Shown: piece by piece, positions 55,831 through 64,000 of the stretch
Layout of the letters: each line of letters starts with the position of its first letter
How positions within the stretch are numbered: position 1 is the first letter of the stretch
Source of the DNA: Paenibacillus camerounensis
Lineage (GTDB): Bacteria; Bacillota; Bacilli; Paenibacillales; Paenibacillaceae
NCBI RefSeq assembly: GCF_000723885.1
Contig: NZ_CCDG010000042.1
Coordinates: forward strand, 1-64,000
Direction of reading: 5' to 3'
Length of the DNA: 64,000 nucleotides
The notes under the pieces: model-generated
The model's database searches: none
The model's input: the letters and a program-made list of their open reading frames with translations, nothing else
What the model was told of the DNA's origin: nothing
Translations under genes and position numbers: made by a program

Positions 55831-57696
55831 ATGGCGTTCATTCCGTTAAACTGTCCCAACTGCGGCGGAACAATTGAATACAAGGAAGGTACAATCCTCA
55901 AGTGTCCCTATTGTCAGACAGAGCTTTTGTTAAAGCAGAATAACGTCTACTATGTGGATCAGACTATTAACCATTACCACGGGATACCTCCTATGCCCGC
56001 GAAGAGAACGACCGTCCCCCTAAGGCTGTTGCTGCTGTTGCTGCTAGTCATATCCGGCGCCGTCAGTACTTACTTCTACTACAGTCTCAACTCATCTCAG
56101 CAAAAAATAGAGGCCAGGCTGCCTGTACGGACAATGCCCGAAAGTGAGGTCCTGCTCTCCTTTTTGCGGGAAATCTTCGATAAAGGGTCTGCCCTGCCGA
56201 CAGAGGAGGAATTGGCCCGTCTGCGCTATTTAACCGTAGAGCGTTCGCCCGATGACCAGTGGCAATTTACTTACAGCCTCTCCGATCCCTTCAGCGATGA
56301 GCAGGCCGGAAAGATCACTTATATTACCCGGGACAAGAGATTGAATGCAGAGCAGATTGATCAGCGGGATTTCGAAGCCTTTAAGGGGCTATCGGCGCTC
56401 AACCTGACCGGAACCTACGAAATCTCCCAGACGGATACAACCAGCTTCACCCATATGGCAGGATTAAAAAGCTATGGCGGGGCCTTTAACGAATCCTTCA
56501 GCAGTTTTTCCGGCTATTTCGGCGATAAGTCGAGAATTACAGAGCTTACTACCCAGCTTCGCAGCAATCAGGAAGTAGCCCTGCTGCTCGAATTCCCCAA
56601 TCTCAGCTCTCTGTCTATTACCTATATGGGTGAGTCCGTAACGGATTATCATCTGCTGAATAAGCTGCCGCTCAAATCTCTTTCGCTAACCTTTGTCGAT
56701 GAACTGGGGTGGCTGTCGTCCATGACCGGGCTAACCTCCCTGGCCATCCATCACAGCGAAGCCACAGACCTGCAGCCGCTGTATGCGCTAACCGGGCTTC
56801 AGGAGCTTCAGCTTTCTTATTTAACCAATGTAAAGTCCATCGACTTTGTGCAAAATATGCCTGCCTTGCAGACACTGGATCTCGAAAGCTTGAGCTTTTC
56901 CAGCCTGGAGCGTCTGGCCGGCAAGGCCTCCATAACTGCACTCCGCCTGGCTTCCCTGGGCCAGCTTAGCTCCGTAGAGCCCGTGAACAGCCTGCCTTCT
57001 TTGCGGGAGTTAACATTGTCCGGTTACTACGAGAAGGCAGAGACGCTGGCATTGCCGGGCGTACAGCGGGTGGAAATCCCCGGCTCCTTCCTTCCCGGAC
57101 TGGAGGCGCCTGCCGTAACTGCCCTGACGCTGCGGGGCGGGAGCTTGGAGTTGAATATGACCGAGCTGGGTAAATTCCCTGAGCTGACGCAGCTTGACCT
57201 CTGGGAGATCGACGAAATGGCCCATCTTGACGCCTTGGACAACTTGCCCCGCCTGCAGACACTAAGTCTCTATGACTCGTCACTGTATAAGGAGAGCGAT
57301 GCCCTATTTCGTCTGAAACAGGTGAAAACGCTGGTCTGCTCAGAATGCCGATTGAATTTCACACAACAAGCAGCTGAGCCGAACAGCGTGCTTGAGCACT
57401 TGACCATAGATCAGCCCTATTTCAGCGTAAACAATACCTCTGTCAGTGACATTGACCAGGTGCTGCCTTATTTCACAAAGTTGTCCGCGCTGCGTTCCTT
57501 TACCCTGCAGGACAGCAATATAGCTTCTCTGGAATTCATGGGCAACTGGCAGGCGATCGAAGAGCTTCATCTGGAGAACAATGCCATCTCCAATATAGAA
57601 ATCCTGAGCCGGCTGCCGAATTTGCACAAGGTATTTCTGGCCGGCAACTCCGTACAGAACAAATCCGTGCTTAGTGCGGGTGTCCGCGTATATTAA
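55831..57696 (+). CDS. Zinc-ribbon/leucine-rich-repeat membrane protein
   Basis: A 621-residue protein. An N-terminal zinc ribbon (CPNC at 8-11 and CPYC at 25-28) is followed by one membrane helix (about 63-85). The rest lies outside or beyond the membrane. From about residue 180 there are leucine-rich repeats of irregular length (LPLKSLSLTFVD; MTGLTSLAIHHSE; LTGLQELQLSYL; MPALQTLDLESL; LPRLQTLSLYD; AIEELHLENNAI). LRR proteins usually bind other proteins. GGAGGAGG precedes the ATG. It lies upstream of, but separated by a terminator from, the HSP90-like pair. Confidence 0.8.
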   Translation: MAFIPLNCPNCGGTIEYKEGTILKCPYCQTELLLKQNNVYYVDQTINHYHGIPPMPAKRTTVPLRLLLLLLLVISGAVSTYFYYSLNSSQQKIEARLPVRTMPESEVLLSFLREIFDKGSALPTEEELARLRYLTVERSPDDQWQFTYSLSDPFSDEQAGKITYITRDKRLNAEQIDQRDFEAFKGLSALNLTGTYEISQTDTTSFTHMAGLKSYGGAFNESFSSFSGYFGDKSRITELTTQLRSNQEVALLLEFPNLSSLSITYMGESVTDYHLLNKLPLKSLSLTFVDELGWLSSMTGLTSLAIHHSEATDLQPLYALTGLQELQLSYLTNVKSIDFVQNMPALQTLDLESLSFSSLERLAGKASITALRLASLGQLSSVEPVNSLPSLRELTLSGYYEKAETLALPGVQRVEIPGSFLPGLEAPAVTALTLRGGSLELNMTELGKFPELTQLDLWEIDEMAHLDALDNLPRLQTLSLYDSSLYKESDALFRLKQVKTLVCSECRLNFTQQAAEPNSVLEHLTIDQPYFSVNNTSVSDIDQVLPYFTKLSALRSFTLQDSNIASLEFMGNWQAIEELHLENNAISNIEILSRLPNLHKVFLAGNSVQNKSVLSAGVRVY

Positions 57697-57722
57697 TTTC
57701 CCTGTGTCTCCTAAACGTCAAG

Positions 57723-57755
57723 TAGACCGCACACCCGCCAAGGGTATGCGGTCTA
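57723..57755 (+). terminator. Terminator of the LRR gene
   Basis: TAGACCGCA (57723-57731) and TGCGGTCTA (57747-57755) form a perfect 9-bp stem followed by TTATTAT. Confidence 0.75.
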
Positions 57756-58077
57756 TTATTATGTTATACCTCCAGCTAGACCAGCGCTGGTAAAGTTTCA
57801 GCCGGGCTGGTCTAGCTGCCGCTGCCTTTAATCAGCCCCTCCTTCACTATCTCAGTTACACTGTTGACCGCATAGGATTAATTTTTACCAGAACGACAAT
57901 TAGGTTTCGTGTATAAATATGGGATTTCATTGGGAATATCTGTTTCTTATAAAGCGGCTTGGGGGTAATATATATAGCGCCATCCGCAACCATAACGGCC
58001 AGTTGTTGGCATACAGGACAATACCGTTGTCCTCTTGTGGATGATAAGTGCAATTTATACAGAATAGGAGAAGAAAG
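57756..58077. other. Intergenic region before the HSP90-like operon
   Basis: No gene supported. The promoter of the HSP90-like pair should lie here; none was identified with confidence. Confidence 0.4.
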
Positions 58078-59916
58078 ATGAATAATCAAACCCAGGATAC
58101 ATATCGCTTTCAGGTCAACTTAAGTGGCATGATCAACATCTTGTCCAACCATTTGTATAGCAGCCCGAAGGTATTCTTGAGGGAGCTGCTGCAAAATGGC
58201 ATAGACGCGATTACTGCGCGGCAGGCTTATTCCCAGGGTGGATACGAGGGCAGGATTCATGTCGAGGTAAGCAGGTCCTCAACCGGGGCGACCTTATTAA
58301 TAGAAGATAACGGGATCGGGTTAGACGAGTCGGAAATTCATGAGTTCCTGGCAATGATCGGTCAATCCTCCAAGCGGAGCGAGGACTTTCTCCAGACCAA
58401 CACCTCTTTTATCGGACGGTTTGGCATCGGGCTCTTGTCCTGCTTCATGGTGAGTGACGATATCGTCATGCTTACACAATCCGCCAAGGGCGGACCTGCG
58501 CTGGAATGGCGAGGGAAGCCGGACGGAACCTATACGATTCGCAGGCTCGAAGGGATACACGCTGCGGGAACCAAAGTTTTTTTGCGCTGCAAAGAAGGCT
58601 CTGAGCTGTACTTCGAGGAAGGCAATCTGCAAGAATGGCTGTTCCATTATGGAGCCCTGCTGCCTTATCCCATCCAATTGGTGTCCAATCAAACCACTCG
58701 TTTGATTAACCCGCCTTCCCCGCCCTGGGTCAAAGATCCGCAGCTGGCCCGGAAGCATCGCAGCGAGGTGCTGGCCTTTGGCAGACAGGTGCTCGGGGAG
58801 ACGTTCCGCGATTTCATTCCCCTGCACACCGCTTCGGGCCGGACGGGAGGCATCGCCTTCATCTTGCCGCAGGCAGTGAACCTGGGTGCCAAACGCAATC
58901 ACCGGGTGTACTTGAAGCACATGCTGGTCTCCGAAGCCGCCGGCAATATTCTGCCGGACTGGGCGTTCTTCGTCAAATGCTTGATCTGGACCGATGAGCT
59001 GCAGCCGACCGCTTCCCGGGAGCATTTCTATGAGAATGTCCAGCTGGAGCAGGTGCGGGAAGAGCTGGGGAACACCATCCGTCAGGAGTTGATGCGGATG
59101 GCGGAGTATGATCCGGATCGCCTGCAATCTATCATTTCGCTGCACGCCTTATCCATGAAGGCCCTTGCGGTGGAAGATTCGTCATTCTACTCGATTATTC
59201 ACGAGTGGCTTCCTTTTGAGAGCAGCTTTGGCACGAGGCCGCTTGGTGAGCTGAAGCAGCAGTCCCCCCTATACTTTACTGCGACTCTGGACGAGTACCG
59301 TCAGATTACCCATGTCGCTTCGGCCCAATCCATGCTGGTGGTGAACGGCGGGTATATTTATGATGCCGAGCTGCTCTCCCTGCTGCCCCTAATTGATCCG
59401 GACGTACAGACGGAACGGCTCCTGCCGGAGGAGGTCTCTTTATCTTTTACCGATATTACACCCCAGGAGCGGCTTGACTACTATGAATCCGTAAGATTGG
59501 CGGACAGTGTGCTGCAGAAATTCCGCTGCCAGGTGCAGCTTCGCCGTTTCAAGCCAGAGGAGATTCCTGTGCTCTACACCCTATCCCAGGAGTCCGCTCA
59601 GTGGCGTGTTATGGAGGCGGCCAAAGAAGTGAGCACCGATGCGCTGTCCTCCGTTCTGGGCAGCCTGGGCGCTTCGATAAAAGATGCAGCATACGCAACG
59701 CTCTACTTCAATATGAACAACCCCGTCATTGCACGGGCCTTTCATCCGGCACACATTGCAATGCTGCCTTCTATTGTCGAGATGCTGTACTGCAATGCGC
59801 TGATGATGGGACATTATCCGATGAACCGCCAAGAGACAGCGCTTCTGAACAAAGGCATCATTCAATTTATTGATTGGGGTATGACGGCCAGTCATTCAAC
59901 AGGAGGAGACGAATAG
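58078..59916 (+). CDS. HSP90-family (HtpG-like) ATPase
   Basis: A 612-residue GHKL ATPase/chaperone of the HSP90 family. The N-terminal nucleotide pocket is complete: ELLQNGIDAI (catalytic Glu36, Asn40), DNGIGL (77-82) and GRFGIGLLS (113-121). The middle domain contains PTASREHFYE, equivalent to the catalytic loop of HtpG. The C-terminal third differs from standard HtpG. AGGAG precedes the ATG at 58078. It abuts the TPR-like gene with no gap, so the two probably act together. Confidence 0.85.
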   Translation: MNNQTQDTYRFQVNLSGMINILSNHLYSSPKVFLRELLQNGIDAITARQAYSQGGYEGRIHVEVSRSSTGATLLIEDNGIGLDESEIHEFLAMIGQSSKRSEDFLQTNTSFIGRFGIGLLSCFMVSDDIVMLTQSAKGGPALEWRGKPDGTYTIRRLEGIHAAGTKVFLRCKEGSELYFEEGNLQEWLFHYGALLPYPIQLVSNQTTRLINPPSPPWVKDPQLARKHRSEVLAFGRQVLGETFRDFIPLHTASGRTGGIAFILPQAVNLGAKRNHRVYLKHMLVSEAAGNILPDWAFFVKCLIWTDELQPTASREHFYENVQLEQVREELGNTIRQELMRMAEYDPDRLQSIISLHALSMKALAVEDSSFYSIIHEWLPFESSFGTRPLGELKQQSPLYFTATLDEYRQITHVASAQSMLVVNGGYIYDAELLSLLPLIDPDVQTERLLPEEVSLSFTDITPQERLDYYESVRLADSVLQKFRCQVQLRRFKPEEIPVLYTLSQESAQWRVMEAAKEVSTDALSSVLGSLGASIKDAAYATLYFNMNNPVIARAFHPAHIAMLPSIVEMLYCNALMMGHYPMNRQETALLNKGIIQFIDWGMTASHSTGGDE

Positions 59917-60975
59917 ATGAACCTTACCGGGATGAGTTACGAAGAATTGATGGAAGAGGCCTATGACCTGCCAGGAGGCAAGGCTAAGCTGGAGCTGCTG
60001 GAGCAGGCGGTACGGGTGGCAGATGCCGCAGGAGATCTCGATCAGGGCTTTGAGGCCCGCAGCGAAATCGTAGATACGGGCAGCTTCCACGGCTATCCAA
60101 TGAAGGCACTGGTTGCCTTTTCCTGGCAATTGGGACAGTATGACAAAAATCCGGACCGGTTCGATAGCTTCACCCTGCTGTGGTCCTACAAGTGGGTTCT
60201 GGACCGCATTACCTCTTTTGCAGATATAAGCCGTGTCCAGATTGAGAATCTGCTGGAGGACATGAAGATCCGTTTTGCGGCCGAAGGCTATAGCAGCCGT
60301 TCCTATCACTACTACCGGGCGCACATCTTCGCGGAGTTTGGGGAGCTGGACAATTCCCAGGCAGAATGGGACATTGTACAGACCATGGACCGGGATGAGA
60401 TGAGCGATTGTCCGGCCTGTGAGCAAAACCGCCTTGTCGAGTTTCTGGCGAAGCGGGGAGACGACGAAGGAACCCTGAAGGCGGCTGAGCCCATTCTCAA
60501 AGGTAAAATGAGCTGCGGTGAGGTGCCTCATGTGACCATCACGAAGGTGCTGTTCCCCCTTCTGCGGCTAGGCCGTCAGCAGGAAGCCGATAAGCTTCAG
60601 AAGAAAGGCTTCAGATTGGTAAAGGGTAACCGCGACTTTCTGTATCACCAGGGAGAGCACATTGGTTACCTGACCTTAACCGATCCAATCAAGGCGCTGG
60701 GAGTCTTTGAAGAATATATCGCCTCCTCTCTCGATCATGAGAACCCGGTCGACCGGATGATATTCAACGCCTATTCGGCCAAGCTGTTCCGCCAGCTGGC
60801 GGGAGAATCCATCCGGTTCCAGGTCAAGCTTCCGGCAGGGCACCCGTGTGAGCACCAGTCCGGGGAGGTAACGCTGCTCGCTAAGCACTTCCAGCAAGCC
60901 GCTTTCGCCACAGCCGAAAAGCTGGATAAGCGAAACGGTAACGATTACTATACCGCGCTTCTGCAGCGATTGTAG
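59917..60975 (+). CDS. TPR-like partner of the HSP90 protein
   Basis: A 352-residue helical-repeat protein. Pairs of antiparallel helices of about 34-40 residues are visible (GGKAKLELLEQAVRVADAAG; SYHYYRAHIFAEFGELDNS; KVLFPLLRLGRQQEADKLQK), and DCPACEQNRLVEFLAKRGDD is a distinctive motif. TPR proteins are the usual co-chaperones of HSP90. The ATG directly follows the HSP90 stop codon, with AGGAGG inside the upstream gene, so translation is coupled. Function beyond pairing is inferred. Confidence 0.7.
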   Translation: MNLTGMSYEELMEEAYDLPGGKAKLELLEQAVRVADAAGDLDQGFEARSEIVDTGSFHGYPMKALVAFSWQLGQYDKNPDRFDSFTLLWSYKWVLDRITSFADISRVQIENLLEDMKIRFAAEGYSSRSYHYYRAHIFAEFGELDNSQAEWDIVQTMDRDEMSDCPACEQNRLVEFLAKRGDDEGTLKAAEPILKGKMSCGEVPHVTITKVLFPLLRLGRQQEADKLQKKGFRLVKGNRDFLYHQGEHIGYLTLTDPIKALGVFEEYIASSLDHENPVDRMIFNAYSAKLFRQLAGESIRFQVKLPAGHPCEHQSGEVTLLAKHFQQAAFATAEKLDKRNGNDYYTALLQRL

Positions 60976-61092
60976 AGTGTGTTCGTGTTCTAGTTTCACA
61001 TTTATAATATAGGCACAGTGTTAGACGCAATGATGCTTATATTAACCTTTAATGTGCTTATCGTAGCGCTACTGCGATCCAATTTAATCAAA

Positions 61093-61125
61093 TAGACCGC
61101 ACTGCCGGCAATGGCATGCGGTCTA
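61093..61125 (+). terminator. Terminator of the HSP90/TPR operon
   Basis: TAGACCGCA (61093-61101) and TGCGGTCTA (61117-61125), then TTTGTCATTTT. Same hairpin family as at 57723 and 20427. Confidence 0.75.
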
Positions 61126-61208
61126 TTTGTCATTTTCTGTTTACTAAGTTCCAACTCCGATTCCAGTACTCAAAAACCCTTGTTTACCAAGGAGCACACA
61201 GGGGACGA

Positions 61209-61784
61209 CTAGAGGCGCCGCGGATTGACCGTGCCAAAGATAGGATACGGTGTTAATCCACTTGTAAATAGGCTATCTATTAACTTGACCAATTCTTCCG
61301 ATGATAGATCCTTGTCGTTGCGTATCCAAAGGCGAAACATAGATATTAAAGTGGATATGTAAAACTCAATTATATATGGTGCTACAGCATCATTAGTTGG
61401 AAAGTCAATAATCAATCTCTCAAAGGGAATTTCTCTCTTCAGGCGTTCAACGAAATGAACAGAACCATAGTCTCCCAAGATAGCTTTAAGCACTGAAATT
61501 TCCTCTACATTTTCAAAGCATTGAAGTGCATCTTGGAAAGTATGTGTAGAAAACTCTCTGCTCGCCATCTCCTCGTTAATGGAGTTCAAAATACGCTCTT
61601 CAACGTAGTCCAACAACGCATAGATATCCGTAAAATATTGATAAAATGTACTGCGGTTATATCCTGATTGGTTAGCGATCTCTTGAATGGAGATTTTTTC
61701 GATTGGTTTCCGGCTATATAAATCACAGAATACATTTACAAATGCCTGCCTTGTTTTGTCCGTAATTTCAGGTTGCTTATGCAT
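61209..61784 (-). CDS. TetR-family regulator
   Basis: A 191-residue regulator. The N-terminal HTH (ISIQEIANQSGYNRSTFYQY) is typical of TetR. The C-terminal ligand domain (FPTNDAVAPYIIEFYISTLI) is of the DhaS/TetR_C type. It is divergent from the ketopantoate-reductase-like gene and probably represses it. AGAGG precedes the ATG. Confidence 0.9.
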   Translation of the reverse strand: MHKQPEITDKTRQAFVNVFCDLYSRKPIEKISIQEIANQSGYNRSTFYQYFTDIYALLDYVEERILNSINEEMASREFSTHTFQDALQCFENVEEISVLKAILGDYGSVHFVERLKREIPFERLIIDFPTNDAVAPYIIEFYISTLISMFRLWIRNDKDLSSEELVKLIDSLFTSGLTPYPIFGTVNPRRL

Positions 61785-61878
61785 GATTTACCTCTATTTT
61801 CTGTGCAATTTTTTATACGACAGATATTAAAAATCTGATGGTTGATGACCCTATAGTGAATCTATACAATAACATTAT

Positions 61879-61890
61879 ACAACACGTTGT
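61879..61890. promoter_or_regulatory. Possible TetR operator
   Basis: ACAACACGTTGT is a near-perfect palindrome in the divergent intergenic region, next to a TATACAAT/TATAC promoter-like stretch. Confidence 0.35.
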
Positions 61891-61932
61891 TTGATGATTA
61901 GCAAGCATTAATATATATTTTTAGGAGGCTAT

Positions 61933-62877
61933 ATGAGAATTTTATTCTTCGGTAGAGGTGTAATATCAACCCAATATGCTTGGGCCTTTGAAAAGGCAGG
62001 GCATACAGTCGAGTTTTACGTTAGAAAAGGAAGAAAAGAAACCTTCGGAAGCAGCATAGGGCTTGATATGTGGGATGCACGAAGAGGGAAGCAGCTAATA
62101 CAAGAACGCTGGAACGTCAAACTACATGAGGAGATGAGCCCAAATTATGATCTCATTATTGTGAGTGTCAACACGGAACAGCTTCCAGAAGCAGCACAAT
62201 TCCTATCGACTGTTGCTGGAACCTCCCCTGTCCTAATATTTAATAACGTTTGGCAAGATTTGAAATCATCGATCTCACCATTGTCTATGAACAATGTTGT
62301 CTTTGGGTTCCCGGGAGGAGGAGGCGGCATTGCGGACAATAGACTTAGAGGCGGCTTTTTGAAAATGCTATTTTTAGAAAAACCACGGGTAGGCACTGAA
62401 CATATTAACAACAAGGTCAAAAAATTATTTGAAAGTGCTCATTTTAAAATTAGTTGGATAAAGGATATGCAAAACTGGCTATGGAATCACTTTGCCGTGA
62501 ATGCGGCTATGGAGACTGAGGTGTTAAAGCTGGGGAGTTTTCCAGCACTCATGAATCATAGTGACTCATTCGCAAATGTCGCTAAGAATATGAGGGAAAT
62601 CAGCCTTGTGCTTAAAGCAAGAGGCGCAAAAATGGATATAATTTCTCTACTGATGACTAAGATTCCACCCGCACTTCTCGGTATGCTTTTTAACAAGGTT
62701 ATTTTTGCAAAGGGAAGCTTACCACGACTTTTCGTCGAATACAACAATAGTAAAGCAGGCTTTGCGGTAAGTGAAATTGTGAGAGAAGCAAAAAAGTTAG
62801 GTATACCTGTACCACGTCTTACTGCGGCTTTGGAAAATAATGAACAATACAAAGCTATTAAAACTTCCATATCATAA
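61933..62877 (+). CDS. Ketopantoate reductase (ApbA/PanE)-family protein
   Basis: A 314-residue NADP-dependent oxidoreductase. The Rossmann start is MRILFFGRGVISTQYAWAF, and IVSVNTEQLPEA and the later FGFPGGGG are the cofactor-side loops. The helical C-terminal domain contains the WLWNHFAVNA segment. Other pantothenate genes are not nearby, so it may act on another 2-oxo or branched substrate. AGGAGG precedes the ATG. Probably controlled by the divergent TetR gene. Confidence 0.8.
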   Translation: MRILFFGRGVISTQYAWAFEKAGHTVEFYVRKGRKETFGSSIGLDMWDARRGKQLIQERWNVKLHEEMSPNYDLIIVSVNTEQLPEAAQFLSTVAGTSPVLIFNNVWQDLKSSISPLSMNNVVFGFPGGGGGIADNRLRGGFLKMLFLEKPRVGTEHINNKVKKLFESAHFKISWIKDMQNWLWNHFAVNAAMETEVLKLGSFPALMNHSDSFANVAKNMREISLVLKARGAKMDIISLLMTKIPPALLGMLFNKVIFAKGSLPRLFVEYNNSKAGFAVSEIVREAKKLGIPVPRLTAALENNEQYKAIKTSIS

Positions 62878-62911
62878 AAATCTGCAGGCCACTCCAAAAA
62901 TCCAAATGATC

Positions 62912-62940
62912 AAAAAAAGAAGCGGGATTTTACCCGCTTC
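62912..62940 (-). terminator. Terminator of the rRNA methyltransferase gene
   Basis: GAAGCGGG (62919-62926) and CCCGCTTC (62933-62940), followed on the minus strand by seven T. Confidence 0.85.
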
Positions 62941-62983
62941 GTTGCTGTGCTGTATACGTCAATACGTCAATGCACCTTAACTA

Positions 62984-64000
62984 TTAGTCTTTTCTGACCA
63001 ACACCGCCACCGACTCCACATGCACCGTATGCGGGAACATATCCACCGGAGTAACCTCGACGGTGGAGTACCCGCCATCCTCCAGCACCCGCAAGTCCCG
63101 TGCAAGTGTCGATGGATTACACGACACATACACTACCCGCTCCGGCTGCATCTGCAGAATCGTATCCAGCAGCCGCGGGTCGCAGCCCTTGCGCGGCGGA
63201 TCAACGACGATTACGTCCGGGGTGACGCCCTGCTCTTTCCAGTTCGGAATGACGTCCTCGGACGCACCTACCTCGAACACTACGTTATTCATATTATTAA
63301 GCTTCGCGTTGCCACGCGCATCTTCGATAGCTTCAGGTACAATCTCTACGCCATATACCTTAGCCGCATGCTGGGCCAGGAACAGAGAGATTGTTCCGAT
63401 GCCGCAGTAGGCATCGATCACCGTCTCGTTACCTGTCAGTCCCGCGTATTCTACGGTTTTGCCGTACAGCACCTCAGTCTGTGCCGGGTTCACCTGATAG
63501 AAAGACCGCGCCGAGATGGCGAACTGTACATCTCCGATGTAATCGTAGATGACGTCTCTGCCCCACAGGACACGGGTTTCGTTACCGAAGATCACATTCG
63601 TACGCTGGGGATTCACGTTCTGGCAGATGCTCACTACATCCGGGAGCTGCTCGCGGATGCTGCCGAGCCAGGCGTCCAGATGCGGGATGTCGCGGCCGCT
63701 TGTAACAAGAACGAGCATCATCTCGCCTGTACGGAAGGCCTTCTTCACGACAACGTGACGGAGCAGGCCGCGGCCGGTTTCTTCATTATAGGCAGAGATG
63801 CCGAGCTCTCTGCCTATGCTCTTCACCACAGCTATGACGCTGTCGTTATGCTCGTGCTGAATCAGGCACGTCTCCATATCAACGATCCGGTGGCTGCCGC
63901 GGGCGTAGAAGCCGCCGACCAGGCCGCCTTCGGTTACGCCGATCGGCACCTGGGCCTTGTTGCGGTAACGCCAAGGCTCGTCCATGCCCAGCGTCGGCCG
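62984..64000 (-). CDS. TrmA/RlmD-type 23S rRNA (uracil-5-)-methyltransferase, partial
   Basis: The C-terminal 338 or so residues of an RNA m5U methyltransferase; the frame is open to the window edge (GMDEPWRYRNKAQVPIG is internal sequence of the family), so the N-terminal part, usually with a TRAM domain, lies outside. AYCGIGTISLFLA binds AdoMet, DPPRKGC is motif IV, and VSCNPSTLARDL holds the catalytic Cys. It methylates uridine in 23S rRNA; the exact position cannot be told from sequence. Confidence 0.9.
   Translation of the reverse strand, partial: RPTLGMDEPWRYRNKAQVPIGVTEGGLVGGFYARGSHRIVDMETCLIQHEHNDSVIAVVKSIGRELGISAYNEETGRGLLRHVVVKKAFRTGEMMLVLVTSGRDIPHLDAWLGSIREQLPDVVSICQNVNPQRTNVIFGNETRVLWGRDVIYDYIGDVQFAISARSFYQVNPAQTEVLYGKTVEYAGLTGNETVIDAYCGIGTISLFLAQHAAKVYGVEIVPEAIEDARGNAKLNNMNNVVFEVGASEDVIPNWKEQGVTPDVIVVDPPRKGCDPRLLDTILQMQPERVVYVSCNPSTLARDLRVLEDGGYSTVEVTPVDMFPHTVHVESVAVLVRKD

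Overview
The window looks like a chromosomal segment of a Gram-positive, low-to-mid GC member of the Bacillota, most probably a Paenibacillus. Nearly every gene is preceded by a strong GGAGG-type ribosome binding site, TTG and GTG starts are common, and there is a very large S-layer-homology (SLH) surface protein. Recurrent hairpin terminators of the TAGACCGC type and small dispersed intergenic repeats also fit that group. No rRNA, tRNA, CRISPR array or complete insertion sequence was seen.

Layout. (1) 1-9,470: cell-surface genes. A 2,246-residue SLH protein carrying six 156-residue tandem repeats lies between a full-length Cthe_2159-type lipoprotein and a truncated copy of that lipoprotein in the same orientation. 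A broken amidohydrolase lies at the edge. (2) 9,690-14,790: a strikingly AT-rich block with two adjacent minus-strand operons. The first is a caspase-like peptidase followed 16 bp later by a large P-loop GTPase, ending at a clear terminator. The second has its own promoter and encodes a protein with four zinc-ribbon units, a DGQHR/ParB-like protein and a small ribbon-helix-helix-like protein. This is the best candidate for a little-described conflict or defence system. (3) 15,225-22,250: a secreted Cys/His protein, a membrane GGDEF-EAL protein, an uncharacterised protein, a slipin-type SPFH protein, and a 0.6-kb gene-free region dense in perfect hairpins that may be a structured RNA. (4) 22,249-38,350: a defence island. 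It holds a PLD-helicase coupled to a MazG-like pyrophosphohydrolase, an Mrr endonuclease, a frameshifted NERD protein, an XRE regulator, a DUF2357 remnant, a PAPS-reductase-like protein, an IS630 remnant, and a type I restriction-modification operon in the order half-S, R, RhuM, S, M. (5) 38,555-51,020: housekeeping and accessory genes: WYL regulators, a DJ-1-like protein, a chitin-binding/crystallin/transglycosylase wall enzyme, a two-component system, a dihydrouridine synthase, a kinase-like phosphotransferase, and a complete-looking type I toxin-antitoxin locus at 47.5-47.8 kb. (6) 51,596-61,000: an ABC-2 exporter convergent with a LuxR-type two-component system, an LRR membrane protein, and an HSP90-family ATPase translationally coupled to a TPR-like partner. 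(7) 61,209-64,000: a TetR regulator divergent from a ketopantoate-reductase-like gene, then the 3' part of a TrmA/RlmD-type rRNA methyltransferase that runs off the window.

How the genes work together. The caspase/GTPase pair has the usual effector-plus-NTP-switch arrangement of prokaryotic conflict systems. Its neighbour operon encodes only likely nucleic-acid-binding proteins. The region from 22 to 38 kb collects several independent nucleic-acid-targeting modules interrupted by gene remnants, as expected for a turnover hot spot. All functional assignments rest on motifs read by eye; no database search was run.
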